DNA from: Streptomonospora nanhaiensis
GTDB taxonomy: Bacteria > Actinomycetota > Actinomycetes > Streptosporangiales > Streptosporangiaceae
Assembly (NCBI RefSeq): GCF_013410565.1
Contig: NZ_JACCFO010000001.1
Coordinates: 1,116,001-1,180,000, forward strand
DNA: 64,000 bases
Direction of reading: 5' to 3'
A model generated the notes under the pieces. It was not told the DNA's origin, did no database searches, and saw nothing but the letters and a program-made list of their open reading frames with translations. Every line of letters starts with the position of its first letter. The first letter of the stretch is position 1. The position numbers and the translations under genes were made by a program. Below are positions 44,505 to 55,120 of this stretch, one piece after another.

Positions 44505-45596
44505 TCAGCGCGCGGCGGCCGGGCTCTGCTCGCGCGGGCGGGTGAACTCCGGCAGCACCCGGTCGGCGAGCACCCGCAGCGTGCGCTCGGCCCGCTCCAC
44601 CGTCGTGGTGCCGGAGTTGACGTGCAGGCTGACGGTGACCTCGCCGAAGTGCTCCCGGATCCGCCGCAGCCGCTCGGCGATCTCCTCGGGCGTGCCCACC
44701 AGCAGCTTGTCCTCGCGCAGCGAGGCGTCGTAGTCGATCCGCTTGACGCCCTCCACCAGCCGCTCGTAGCCCTGGTACTGGTCGCTGCGGGTCCGGCCCC
44801 AGGCGGTCACGGCCTCGGCCAGCTTGGCGCGGTAGTTGTCGGCGTAGGCGCGCCCGGCCGCGTAGGCGGCGGAGCTGTCGTGCTCGTCCAGGTAGCACTC
44901 GTAGCTGACGTGGACGTGCTCGGCGCCGGGTGCCCCGCCCGAGGCCGCCCAGCCCTCCCGGTAGACCGCCAGCAGCCCCTGGAGGCGTTCGCGGTCCAGG
45001 ATCGAGGGCACCACCATCAGCCCGTGGCCGGCCCGCCCGGCCGCCGCGCACGACTCGGGGCTGAAGGCCGCGGCCACCAGGATCGCCGGGTGCGGCCGCT
45101 GGTAGGGGCGCGGCAGCAGCGTGAGCGGACCGAAGGCGTAGTGGCGGCCCTCGAAGCGCACGTCCTCCTCGGTCCACAGCCGGCGGCACGCCTCCACGCC
45201 CTCCTGGAACCGCTCGCGGCTCTCGTCCATGGGGACCCCGAACGCGTCGAACTCGTCCGGCAGGAACGCCCGGCCGAACCCGGCCTGCAGGCGGCCCCGC
45301 GAGATGTTGTCCAGCATCGCGAGCTTGCCCGCGAGCTTGAGGGGGTGGGTGAACGCGGGGATGGCCGCGCCGGTGACCAGGCGGACGGACGCGGTGCGCG
45401 CCGCGGCGGCGGCCAGGAACGTCACCGGGTCGGGGCTGTAGCCGCCGTAGGGGTGGAAGTAGTGCTCGACGGTCTTGACGTGGTCCAGGCCGAGTTCGTC
45501 GGCGACCTCGGCCAGCCGCAGGCACTCGGCGAAGTAGCGGTCGGCCGGCTTCTCGGCGGGGCCGACGGTGGGGAAGAAGTTGATCCCGAATCGCAT
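44505..45596 (-). CDS. Luciferase-like monooxygenase of the polyketide island
   Basis: A 363-residue TIM-barrel flavin monooxygenase: MRFGINFFPTVGPAEKPADR at the start, LGLDHVKTVEHYFHPYGGYS and NISRGRLQAGFGRAFLPDEF. Such enzymes use reduced FMN delivered by a partner reductase; the flavin-reductase gene lies just upstream, 17 bases away, so the two probably form a two-component oxygenase for a hydroxylation or Baeyer-Villiger step. The C-terminal VSLHVNSGTTT is typical of the bacterial luciferase branch. Confidence 0.88.
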   Translation of the reverse strand: MRFGINFFPTVGPAEKPADRYFAECLRLAEVADELGLDHVKTVEHYFHPYGGYSPDPVTFLAAAAARTASVRLVTGAAIPAFTHPLKLAGKLAMLDNISRGRLQAGFGRAFLPDEFDAFGVPMDESRERFQEGVEACRRLWTEEDVRFEGRHYAFGPLTLLPRPYQRPHPAILVAAAFSPESCAAAGRAGHGLMVVPSILDRERLQGLLAVYREGWAASGGAPGAEHVHVSYECYLDEHDSSAAYAAGRAYADNYRAKLAEAVTAWGRTRSDQYQGYERLVEGVKRIDYDASLREDKLLVGTPEEIAERLRRIREHFGEVTVSLHVNSGTTTVERAERTLRVLADRVLPEFTRPREQSPAAAR

Positions 45597-45613
45597 GGCA
45601 TCTCCCGGTTCGT

Positions 45614-46132
45614 TCACGGACGCGGTGCGCGCGGAGGGCCGGGCCGCCAGCTCCCGTACTCGCGCTGGAGGTAGACGAGCGCGGGCCGGTCGTAGACCGC
45701 GCCCGCCTGGGGCGCGCCGATGACCAGGACGTGGTCGGCGACGTCGAGGAAGTCCACGGCGACGCACTCCACGGTGGCCACGCTGTCGGCGTAGAGCACC
45801 GGCGCTCCCGAGGCGCGGTCGGAGGGGCGGTGCCGCACGCCCCGGAACTTGTCCTCGCCGGTTCCCGCGAAGCGGCGGGACAGCTCCTCGCCGCCGGCCG
45901 CCAGCAGGTTCACGGCGAACGCCTTGCTGGCGGTGATCGCCCCCAGGGTGCGGGCCTGCCGGCCGACGCACACCAGCAGCAGCGGGGGCTCCACCGACAC
46001 CGAGGCGATCGCGTTGCTGGTGAACCCCTGCGGCCGGCCGGAGCGGTCGACCGAGGTCACCACGGCCACACCGTTGGCGAACCTCCCCATGATCAGCCGC
46101 ATCCGAACGGAGTCGACCACCTCGGCGGGCAT
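45614..46132 (-). CDS. Flavin reductase (FMN-binding split barrel)
   Basis: A 172-residue FMN-binding reductase: MGRFANGVAVVTSVDRSGRP, FTSNAIASVSVEPPLLLVCV and NLLAAGGEELSRRFAG mark the flavin-reductase/HpaC family that supplies reduced flavin to two-component monooxygenases. GGGGAGG stands five bases before the ATG at 46132; a longer frame to 46213 has shadow composition. Operon with the luciferase-like gene. Confidence 0.92.
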   Translation of the reverse strand: MPAEVVDSVRMRLIMGRFANGVAVVTSVDRSGRPQGFTSNAIASVSVEPPLLLVCVGRQARTLGAITASKAFAVNLLAAGGEELSRRFAGTGEDKFRGVRHRPSDRASGAPVLYADSVATVECVAVDFLDVADHVLVIGAPQAGAVYDRPALVYLQREYGSWRPGPPRAPRP

Positions 46133-46280
46133 CAGGACCTCCCCTGCCGCCCCGCCGGCCGCCGGGGCTCGGCGGCCGGGGGCGCGCTGTCGCACAGCAC
46201 GATCGCCGACCATGTTCGAGACGGCGTCGAGCCCCGGTTGAGGGCGCGGGAGGCGGCGGGAGCGGCGGGGCGCAACGGCG

Positions 46281-46324
46281 CGGGGCCCGCCGCGCGGCCC
46301 TGTGCGGGCGTGCGGCGGGCCCCG
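46281..46324 (-). terminator. Hairpin after aroH
   Basis: A perfect 13-base-pair stem (46281-46293 with 46312-46324; arm cggggcccgccgc) with an 18-base loop, 46 bases past the aroH stop. It isolates aroH from the polyketide island. Confidence 0.6.
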
Positions 46325-46369
46325 GTGGCGGGCCCGGTCCGGTCCGGGCCGGGCGTTGGGCTGTGCGGC

Positions 46370-46732
46370 CTACTGGGCGATGTCCAGGCGCAGGGCCTGG
46401 GCACCGCGCAGGTAGACGTGCTGCAGCTCGGCGCGCGGCCGGTCGGTCTCGACATGGGCCATCAGCCGCACCACGCGCGGCAGGGCGTGCGGCACCGCGA
46501 TCTCGGTGGCACACATCAGCGGGACGTCGGTGAATCCGATCTTGCGCGCCGCCAGGGCGGGGAACTCCGAGCTGAGGTCGGGCGTGGCCGTGAACAGCAC
46601 GCTGATCACGTCGTCGGTGGTGAGGTCGTTGCGGCGCATGACCTCGGCCACCAGCTCGGCGGTGGCCTCCAGCACGAGGTCGCGCTCGTCGCCCTCGACC
46701 TGGACCGCACCCCGGATCGCTCGTACTGCCAC
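46370..46732 (-). CDS. aroH: Chorismate mutase, AroH class
   Basis: Converts chorismate to prephenate. A 120-residue AroH-type trimer subunit: VRAIRGAVQVEGDERDLVLE at the N-terminus, with the active-site arginine and glutamate equivalents in this strand and in LVAEVMRRNDL, then SVLFTATPDLSSEFPALAAR and MCATEIAVPHALPRVVRLM. Start is GTG. In relatives it directly follows tyrA; here the polyketide island separates them. Confidence 0.95.
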   Translation of the reverse strand: MAVRAIRGAVQVEGDERDLVLEATAELVAEVMRRNDLTTDDVISVLFTATPDLSSEFPALAARKIGFTDVPLMCATEIAVPHALPRVVRLMAHVETDRPRAELQHVYLRGAQALRLDIAQ

Positions 46733-46832
46733 TTTCGCCCGTCCTTTGCACTCTCGTTCTCGGCCGCGGCCGCCGCCGTGCGGCGCGGCCGAGCGGCGGC
46801 GCGCGGGTCGGGCCCGCGCGCCGCCGGGATGA

Positions 46833-48416
46833 TCACATACCCGCGGCAGTGTAAAGCTCGCTGACCTCGTTGGCGGTCAGCGCCCGCATGGTGCCCGGCT
46901 TGAGGGTGTTGATCCCCACCGGGCCGATCTGCGTGCGCGCGAGGTCGGAGACCGGGTGCCCCACCGCGTCCAGCAGCCGCCGCACGATGTGCTTGCGCCC
47001 CTCGTGCAGCCGGACCTCCACGAGCGCCTGCGGCTCGCCGTTCTCCACGACGCGGAAGGAGTCGACCTCGACCGGGCCGTCCTCCAGTTCCACGCCGCCG
47101 CGGACCTCGCGCACCACCTCGCGCGGCACCGGTCCCGGCACCTTGGCGATGTAGGTCTTGACGACCCGGTAGCGCGGGTGGGTGAGCCGGTTCGCCAGCT
47201 CGCCGTCGTTGGTCAGCAGGATCAGGCCCTCGGTCTCGGTGTCGAGCCGACCGACGTGGAAGAGCCGCTCCTCGGTCTGGCCGGTGTAGTCGGCCAGGGT
47301 GGGGCGGCCCTCGGGGTCCCACATGGTGCTGACCACGCCGCGCGGCTTGTGCAGCGCGAAGTACAGCTTGTCGGGGGCGGTGACCACGCGCATGCCGTCG
47401 ACCCGGATCTCGGAGGCCTCGGGGTCGACCCGGGCGCCGAAGCGGCGCACGGTGTGGCCGTCGACGGTGACCCGGCCGGCCACGATCAGCTCCTCGCTGG
47501 CGCGGCGGCTGGCCACGCCCGCCTGGGCGAGCGCCTTCTGCAGCCGGATGCCGCCGGGGACGTCGGTGTAGGTGTCGCGGTCGTCGTCGGCGCGGTCGTC
47601 GTCGCGCGGGTCGTATTCGGCGCGCAGCGTGTTCAGCCGGGCGCGCGCCGCCGGGGACAGGTCGCGCTCGGCCTGGCCGCCGCCGCGCGGCACGCGGCTG
47701 TCGCGGAAGTCGCGGGCGGCCGGGCCGCGGCCCGTGGCCCGGAACTTGTGGTCGTCGCGGCGGGTGTAGACGCGGGAGGACGAGCGCGCGGGACGCTCGG
47801 ACCGCTCCGACCGGTCGGTGCGGGCGGTGCGATCGGCGCGGTCCGCGCCCCGGCGAGCGCGGCTGTCGGCGCCCCGGGCCGAGCCGGCGCGCTCGCCCGG
47901 CCGGCCGCGCCCGCCCCGGTCGGTGCGCTCGAATCGGTCGTCGCGGGAGGACCGGTCGGACCGGTCGGCGCGCTCCCGCTGGTCGCGGTACTCGCGGTGG
48001 TCCCGGCGGTCGCGGTCGCGGCCCTCGCCGCGGGCCCCGCGGTCGTCGCGGGCGGGCCGGCCGCCGCGCGCCGGGGAGTCGCCCCGGCCGGGCCGATCGT
48101 CGCGGGCGGAGCGCCCGTAGCCGCCCGGGCCGCCCGAGCGCGCGGGGCGTTCGCCCCGAGCGCCGCCGCCGGCGCGGTCGGACCGCTCCGCCCGGCCGCC
48201 CCGCGCGAAGCGGTCGCCGGAGGAGCCGCGGGCCGCCCCGCGGTTGCCGTCACGCCCCGTAGAGCCGGAGGCCCCGCGGGCGCCGCCGCGCGGGCCCCGG
48301 GCCGAGGTGTCGTGGTCGCCGCGCTCACCGCGCGGGGCGGACCGGCCGCGCTCGGCGCGGCGGTCGTCGTGGTCCCGCTCACCGCGGGATCGGGAGTTCT
48401 TACGTGGCGTGTTCAC
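46833..48416 (-). CDS. rluB: Pseudouridine synthase RluB/RsuA type with long disordered N-terminus
   Basis: Modifies 23S or 16S rRNA. Residues ~280-527 hold an S4 RNA-binding domain (IRLQKALAQAGVASRRASEE) and the RsuA/RluB catalytic domain with the Asp in HVGRLDTETEGLILLTNDG. The first ~250 residues are almost only Arg, Asp, Gly, Ser and Ala with repeated DR/RG runs, predicted disordered and RNA-binding-like. The GTG at 48416 overlaps scpB; the frame is open further up to 48494 but scpB codes there. Position after scpA-scpB is canonical. Confidence 0.93.
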   Translation of the reverse strand: MNTPRKNSRSRGERDHDDRRAERGRSAPRGERGDHDTSARGPRGGARGASGSTGRDGNRGAARGSSGDRFARGGRAERSDRAGGGARGERPARSGGPGGYGRSARDDRPGRGDSPARGGRPARDDRGARGEGRDRDRRDHREYRDQRERADRSDRSSRDDRFERTDRGGRGRPGERAGSARGADSRARRGADRADRTARTDRSERSERPARSSSRVYTRRDDHKFRATGRGPAARDFRDSRVPRGGGQAERDLSPAARARLNTLRAEYDPRDDDRADDDRDTYTDVPGGIRLQKALAQAGVASRRASEELIVAGRVTVDGHTVRRFGARVDPEASEIRVDGMRVVTAPDKLYFALHKPRGVVSTMWDPEGRPTLADYTGQTEERLFHVGRLDTETEGLILLTNDGELANRLTHPRYRVVKTYIAKVPGPVPREVVREVRGGVELEDGPVEVDSFRVVENGEPQALVEVRLHEGRKHIVRRLLDAVGHPVSDLARTQIGPVGINTLKPGTMRALTANEVSELYTAAGM

Positions 48417-49014
48417 CGGTGTCGTCAAAACCTTCGATGTCGTCAGGCAGGAAGGGGGCGAGGTCGGGGAGTTCACCGAGGTCGCGAAGGCCAAGGCGCT
48501 CCAGGAAATAGGTGGTGGTGCGGTAGAGCAGGGCGCCGGACTCCGGGTCCTGTCCGGCCTCCTCGATCAGGCCCCTCAGTACGAGGGTACGCATAACCCC
48601 GTCGCAGTTCACACCGCGCACCGCCGAGACCCGTCCGCGCGACACCGGCTGGCGGTAGGCCACCACCGCCAGCGTCTCCAGCGCGGCCTGGGTCAGGCGG
48701 ACCTCCTGGCCCTCCTTGAGGAAGTGCTCGACCACGGCCGCGCACTCGGGCCGGGTGTAGAACCGCCATCCCTCGGCCACCTGGCGCAGGTCGAACCCGC
48801 GCCCCTGCGCGGTGTACTCGCGCGACAGCTCGGCGAGCACCCGCGCGATCTCGTCGACCGGGCGGTCGAAGGCCCGCGCCAGGTCGTACTCGGCGACCGG
48901 CTGGTCCACCACCATCAGCACGGCCTCCAGGTCGCGGCGCAGCTCCGCCGCGCCGTCGCCGCCGGCCGCCGCGGGCCGGTCCGCCACCGCCTCCTCGTGC
49001 TCCACCGCGCTCAC
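48400..49014 (-). CDS. scpB: Segregation and condensation protein B
   Basis: A 204-residue double winged-helix protein that joins ScpA and SMC in chromosome condensation. Typical: EAVLMVVDQPVAEYDLARAF, QAALETLAVVAYRQPVSRGR and VSAVRGVNCDGVMRTLVLRG, then GRPGSGALLYRTT-like ending. Start ATG at 49014 overlaps the scpA stop; its end overlaps the rluB start. Confidence 0.96.
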   Translation of the reverse strand: MSAVEHEEAVADRPAAAGGDGAAELRRDLEAVLMVVDQPVAEYDLARAFDRPVDEIARVLAELSREYTAQGRGFDLRQVAEGWRFYTRPECAAVVEHFLKEGQEVRLTQAALETLAVVAYRQPVSRGRVSAVRGVNCDGVMRTLVLRGLIEEAGQDPESGALLYRTTTYFLERLGLRDLGELPDLAPFLPDDIEGFDDTGEHAT

Positions 49015-49895
49015 TCCTCGTCCTCGCCCTCGCGCTTGGCCTGGTCGAACTCGTCGGACACCGCGATCGCGCCCTGGGCGCTGCCGGTCCAGGTGATCAC
49101 CAGCTCGGCCAGCGGCTCGGGCTGGTCGAACCCCACACTGGCCGCCCGGTACAGCTCCAGCAGCGCCAGGAACCGCGCGACGACCTCGAAGGTACCGGCG
49201 CAGTCGGCGGTCAGCTCGGCGAACGTCAGCCGCCCGTGCTCGCGCAGCGCCCGCACCACCAGTTCGGCCTGCTCGCGCACCGAGGTGCGGGTCTGGTGGA
49301 TGTGGGTCACCGGGACGCTGGGCGGCTCGCGGGGGGTGAACACCCGCGCCGCCAGCATCGCGAACTCCTGCGGGCCGAGCTTGATGAACACGTCGGGGCG
49401 CGCCTCGGCGAACCGCGGCTCCAGGCGCACCGCGCGCGGGAAGCGCCGCCCCTGCGCGGCCAGGCGCCCGGCCAGCACGGCGGCGGCCTCCTTGTAGGCG
49501 CGGTACTGCAGGAGGCGGGCGAACAGCAGGTCGCGCGCCTCCAGCAGGGCGAGGTCGGCCTCGTCCTCCACGTCGCCGCGCGGCAGCAGCCGCGCCGCCT
49601 TGAGGTCCAGCAGCGTGGCGGCCACCAGCAGGAAGTGGCTGGCCTGGTCGAGGTCCCAGTCGTCCTCGTGGGCGCGGATGTGGGCGATGAACTCGTCGGT
49701 GACCTTCGACAGCGACACCTCGGTGATGTCGAGCTTGTGCTTGGAGATCAACCCGAGGAGCAGGTCGAAGGGCCCCTCGAAGTTGTCCAGGTGCACCTGG
49801 AATCCGCCGTCGGAGACGGCCTCGCCGCCGGGAGCGCTCATGGGCGCGCCCGCGGCGAGGCCGGGCTGGTCTGGGTCATCGTTCCAGGGTGGCAC
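49011..49895 (-). CDS. scpA: Segregation and condensation protein A
   Basis: Kleisin subunit of the SMC-ScpAB condensin, 294 residues. VHLDNFEGPFDLLLGLISKH begins the SMC-binding part, ATLLDLKAARLLPRG follows, and the C-terminal winged helix has VVARFLALLELYRAASVGFD. The GTG at 49895 gives a ~30-residue variable lead; an ATG at 49841 is an alternative. Directly downstream of the 132-residue hypothetical gene and coupled to scpB. Confidence 0.95.
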   Translation of the reverse strand: MPPWNDDPDQPGLAAGAPMSAPGGEAVSDGGFQVHLDNFEGPFDLLLGLISKHKLDITEVSLSKVTDEFIAHIRAHEDDWDLDQASHFLLVAATLLDLKAARLLPRGDVEDEADLALLEARDLLFARLLQYRAYKEAAAVLAGRLAAQGRRFPRAVRLEPRFAEARPDVFIKLGPQEFAMLAARVFTPREPPSVPVTHIHQTRTSVREQAELVVRALREHGRLTFAELTADCAGTFEVVARFLALLELYRAASVGFDQPEPLAELVITWTGSAQGAIAVSDEFDQAKREGEDEE

Positions 49896-49914
49896 CGTTG
49901 AACCGGTGCCCTGT

Positions 49915-50313
49915 TCACGTCTCGCTCAGCCGCCGCACCAGCATGCTGGAGGCGCCGTGCTCCTCGAAGTCGGCCAGCAGCACCGCCACCGCCTCGCGGA
50001 CGATGCGGCCGCGGTCGGCCGTGAGGCCGTGGTCGCCCCGCAGGGTCAGCCGGGTCTGCTCCAGCGCCAGCAGTTCGGGCGCCGAGATGTAGACGGTGAT
50101 CTTCTCGTCGTGGCGCTGGCGGCCACTGGGCCGCGGCGGACGCGCCGGACGGGCGCGCGGCACCGGCCGCGTGGTGCCGGAGGCCCCGGCCGAGCGGGCG
50201 GCCGGCGGCTCGGGCGCCGATGGTGCGGGCTCGGGTCCGGTGGGCTCCGACGACCGGAAGAACAGCTCGTCGGCGCCCGGCAGCGTCACACGTCGTGTCC
50301 GCTGATTGGCCAC
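49915..50313 (-). CDS. Hypothetical protein between parA and scpA
   Basis: A 132-residue protein. The N-terminal half is Pro/Ala/Arg-rich and probably disordered; the C-terminal ~70 residues look folded (DEKITVYISAPELLALEQTR, DRGRIVREAVAVLLADFEEHG) and resemble a ribbon-helix-helix-type or small DNA-binding module. The GTG start and its AAGGAGG ribosome site lie inside the end of parA, in another frame. Unnamed genes occupy this slot in other actinomycetes. A role as ParB-like helper of the ParA is speculation. Confidence 0.72.
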   Translation of the reverse strand: MANQRTRRVTLPGADELFFRSSEPTGPEPAPSAPEPPAARSAGASGTTRPVPRARPARPPRPSGRQRHDEKITVYISAPELLALEQTRLTLRGDHGLTADRGRIVREAVAVLLADFEEHGASSMLVRRLSET

Positions 50314-51245
50314 CTGGCCAGCACCTCCTTCGCGAGCTCCCGGTAGGCGTTGGCACCCGCCGACGACGAGTCGAAGCGGGTGATGGGCTCCCCGGCCACG
50401 GTGGCGTCGGGGAAGCGGACGGTGCGGTTGATGACGGTGCCGTAGACCTTGTCGCCGAACCCGTCGATGATGGTGGCCAGCACCTCGCGCGCGTGCAGGG
50501 TGCGCGGGTCGTACATGGTGCCCAGGAAGCCGTCGATGACCAGGCGCTCGTTCAGCCGCTCCTGCACCTTCTGGATGGTGTCCATGAGCAGCGCGACACC
50601 GCGCAGCGCGAAGAACTCGCACTCCAGCGGTACGATCACGCCGTCGGCGGCGGTGAGCGCGTTGACGGTGAGCAGGCCCAGCGACGGCTGGCAGTCGATG
50701 AGCACGACGTCGTAGTCGTCGATGACCGGGCGCAGGGCGCGCGAGAGCATGTGCTCGCGGGCGACCTCGCCCACCAGCTGGACCTCGGCCGCCGACAGGT
50801 CGATGTTGCTCGGGATGAGGTCGAGGCCGTCGACGTCGGTCTTGATCAGGACGTCCTCGACGGTGACGTCGCGCTGCATGAGCAGGTTGTAGACGGTGAG
50901 GTCGAGCTCGCGCGGATCCAGCCGCCCCAGCCCCACCGACAGCGCGCCCTGCGGGTCGAAGTCGACCAGCAGCACCCGCCTGCCGTACTCGGCGATCGCC
51001 GCGCCGAGGTTGATCGTCGTTGTGGTCTTGCCGACCCCGCCCTTCTGATTACACAGTGCTACGATGCGTGCCGGACCGTGGCTGTCCAACGGCGCCGGTA
51101 CCGGGAACTCCGGTTTCGGTCTGTTCGCTTGCAGTGCCGCCCCCGTGCTGCGCGTTTCCCCCCATGGGTTGCTCGCCGGGGAGTCCGGCATGTTTTCGTC
51201 GACGGGGCCGACCGGCTCCGCGTCGTCGTACTCCGACCAGCTCAC
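50286..51245 (-). CDS. ParA/Soj-family ATPase
   Basis: A 319-residue deviant-Walker ATPase: CNQKGGVGKTTTTINLGAAI (about residue 65), VLLVDFDPQGALSVGLG, VLIDCQPSLGLLTVNAL. This is the second ParA of actinomycetes, coded with scpAB rather than with parB near the origin; it may help chromosome organisation. The first ~55 residues are a flexible extension. GTG start preceded by GGGAGG. Its 3' end overlaps the next gene by 28 bases. Confidence 0.93.
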   Translation of the reverse strand: MSWSEYDDAEPVGPVDENMPDSPASNPWGETRSTGAALQANRPKPEFPVPAPLDSHGPARIVALCNQKGGVGKTTTTINLGAAIAEYGRRVLLVDFDPQGALSVGLGRLDPRELDLTVYNLLMQRDVTVEDVLIKTDVDGLDLIPSNIDLSAAEVQLVGEVAREHMLSRALRPVIDDYDVVLIDCQPSLGLLTVNALTAADGVIVPLECEFFALRGVALLMDTIQKVQERLNERLVIDGFLGTMYDPRTLHAREVLATIIDGFGDKVYGTVINRTVRFPDATVAGEPITRFDSSSAGANAYRELAKEVLARWPISGHDV

Positions 51246-51460
51246 AACCCTTGACCTCCCTACGGACCCGCCGGCGCCGGGCGGTTGGGCGCCCCGCGCG
51301 GCCGGCCGTCGGAAAAACTCAATATGTCGACAGCGACCAACCGTCGTGCGGCGACTCTAGAACGACGGCACGCAATGATTCAACGCGACACTCTACGGCC
51401 TCGCCCGCGGGTAGCGGGCCGGTTCGCGGCGGCGGCGGCGCCGGACGGCCGGCGGCGGGG

Positions 51461-52462
51461 TCACGTGGCGGCGTTGGCCCGGGGGTGGCTGGCCGCGTAC
51501 ACCTCGCGCAGGCGGTCCACGGTCACCATCGTGTAGACCTGGGTGGTGGTCACCGAGGCGTGCCCCAGCAGCTCCTGCACCACGCGGACGTCGGCGCCGC
51601 CGTCGAGCAGGTGGGTGGCGAAGGAGTGCCGCAGCGTGTGCGGCGAGATGTCGGTGAGCCCGGCGCGTTCGGCCGCGGCCCGCAGCACCGACCACGCCCC
51701 CTGGCGGGTCAGCCGCCCGCCGCGGGCGTTGAGGAAGAGCGCGGGCACGCCCCGGCCCGACGCCGCCAGCACCGGGCGGGCCCGCACCAGGTAGGACTCC
51801 ACCGCGCCGCGCGCGAACCGGCCGATCGGCACCAGCCGCTCCTTGCCGCCCTTGCCGCGGAACCGCACCACGCTGACCTCGCCCGAGCCCGCCTCCCCGG
51901 CGCTGACCCGGGTGAGGTCGTCGACGTCCAGGCCCACGGCCTCGGAGATCCGCGCGCCGGTGCCGTAGAGGAGTTCGAGCAGGGCGCGGTCGCGGGCGGC
52001 GCGGGGGTCGCCCTCGGCCGGGACCGCGCCCAGCAGGGACTCGATGGTGTCCAGCGAGACCGCCTTGGGCAGCCGACGCGGCGGCGCGGGCGGGCGCACG
52101 CCCCCGGCGGGGTCGGCGGCGGTGATCCCCTCGCGCAGGGCGAACCGGTGCAGCCCGCGCACCGCCACCACGGCGCGGCCGGCGGAGTTGGTGCCCAGGG
52201 GCGGGTGGTCGGGGTCGCCTTCGCGCAGGCGGCGCAGGAACTCGGTGACGTCGGACTCGGTGACGCCGTCGAGCGCGGTGACACCGCGCGCGGCAAGGAA
52301 CGCGAGGTAGCGGTTGAGGTCGCGGCGGTAGGAGGACAGGGTGTTGTCGGCCAGGCCGCGTTCGACGGCGAGGTGGTCGAGGTAGCCGCGCACCACCGAG
52401 ACCAGCGCGGCACCGGGCTGCCGCGCAGGGGACTCGTGCCGCTCGGCCGCTGTCACGATCAC
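51461..52462 (-). CDS. xerD: Site-specific tyrosine recombinase XerD
   Basis: Resolves chromosome dimers at dif together with XerC. 333 residues with an N-terminal SAM-like domain ([20 protein letters not shown]) and a catalytic domain carrying Arg in [13 protein letters not shown], Lys in [11 protein letters not shown], HxxR in [14 protein letters not shown], His in [11 protein letters not shown] and the nucleophile Tyr in QVYTMV. In its usual place between NUDIX/pyrG and parA-scpAB, so housekeeping rather than a phage integrase. GTG start at 52462. Confidence 0.95.
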   Translation of the reverse strand: MIVTAAERHESPARQPGAALVSVVRGYLDHLAVERGLADNTLSSYRRDLNRYLAFLAARGVTALDGVTESDVTEFLRRLREGDPDHPPLGTNSAGRAVVAVRGLHRFALREGITAADPAGGVRPPAPPRRLPKAVSLDTIESLLGAVPAEGDPRAARDRALLELLYGTGARISEAVGLDVDDLTRVSAGEAGSGEVSVVRFRGKGGKERLVPIGRFARGAVESYLVRARPVLAASGRGVPALFLNARGGRLTRQGAWSVLRAAAERAGLTDISPHTLRHSFATHLLDGGADVRVVQELLGHASVTTTQVYTMVTVDRLREVYAASHPRANAAT

Positions 52463-52651
52463 CGTCTTCCGCCGCTGGGGAGGTCAACGCGGCCGATCAT
52501 GCCACACGGCGCCGACATTCGCCGGGCGACACGGCGATATGCGCGCAAGCCTCCCCAAGCATCCCCAAGCACTCCCAGGTAGCCCGCAATGCGGACAACC
52601 CGTCCGCGCTCGCGCCCCGCGCGGCGGGGCGCGAGCGCGGGGCGCGGTCGC

Positions 52652-55017
<2,366 letters not shown>

Positions 55018-55120
55018 TCAGGCTGGTCGTCGGCGACCTCGGACTCCACGGGCCACCAGGATAACAGTGCCGGGCACCTGGGCCGATACACGCCCCGGAC
55101 GCGGCCCGCCGGGCGCGACC

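Noticed and set aside
51461-52462. Tyrosine recombinase as a phage or island integrase
   Set aside because: It lies in the conserved parA-xerD-NUDIX-pyrG order and has XerD sequence features; it is housekeeping.
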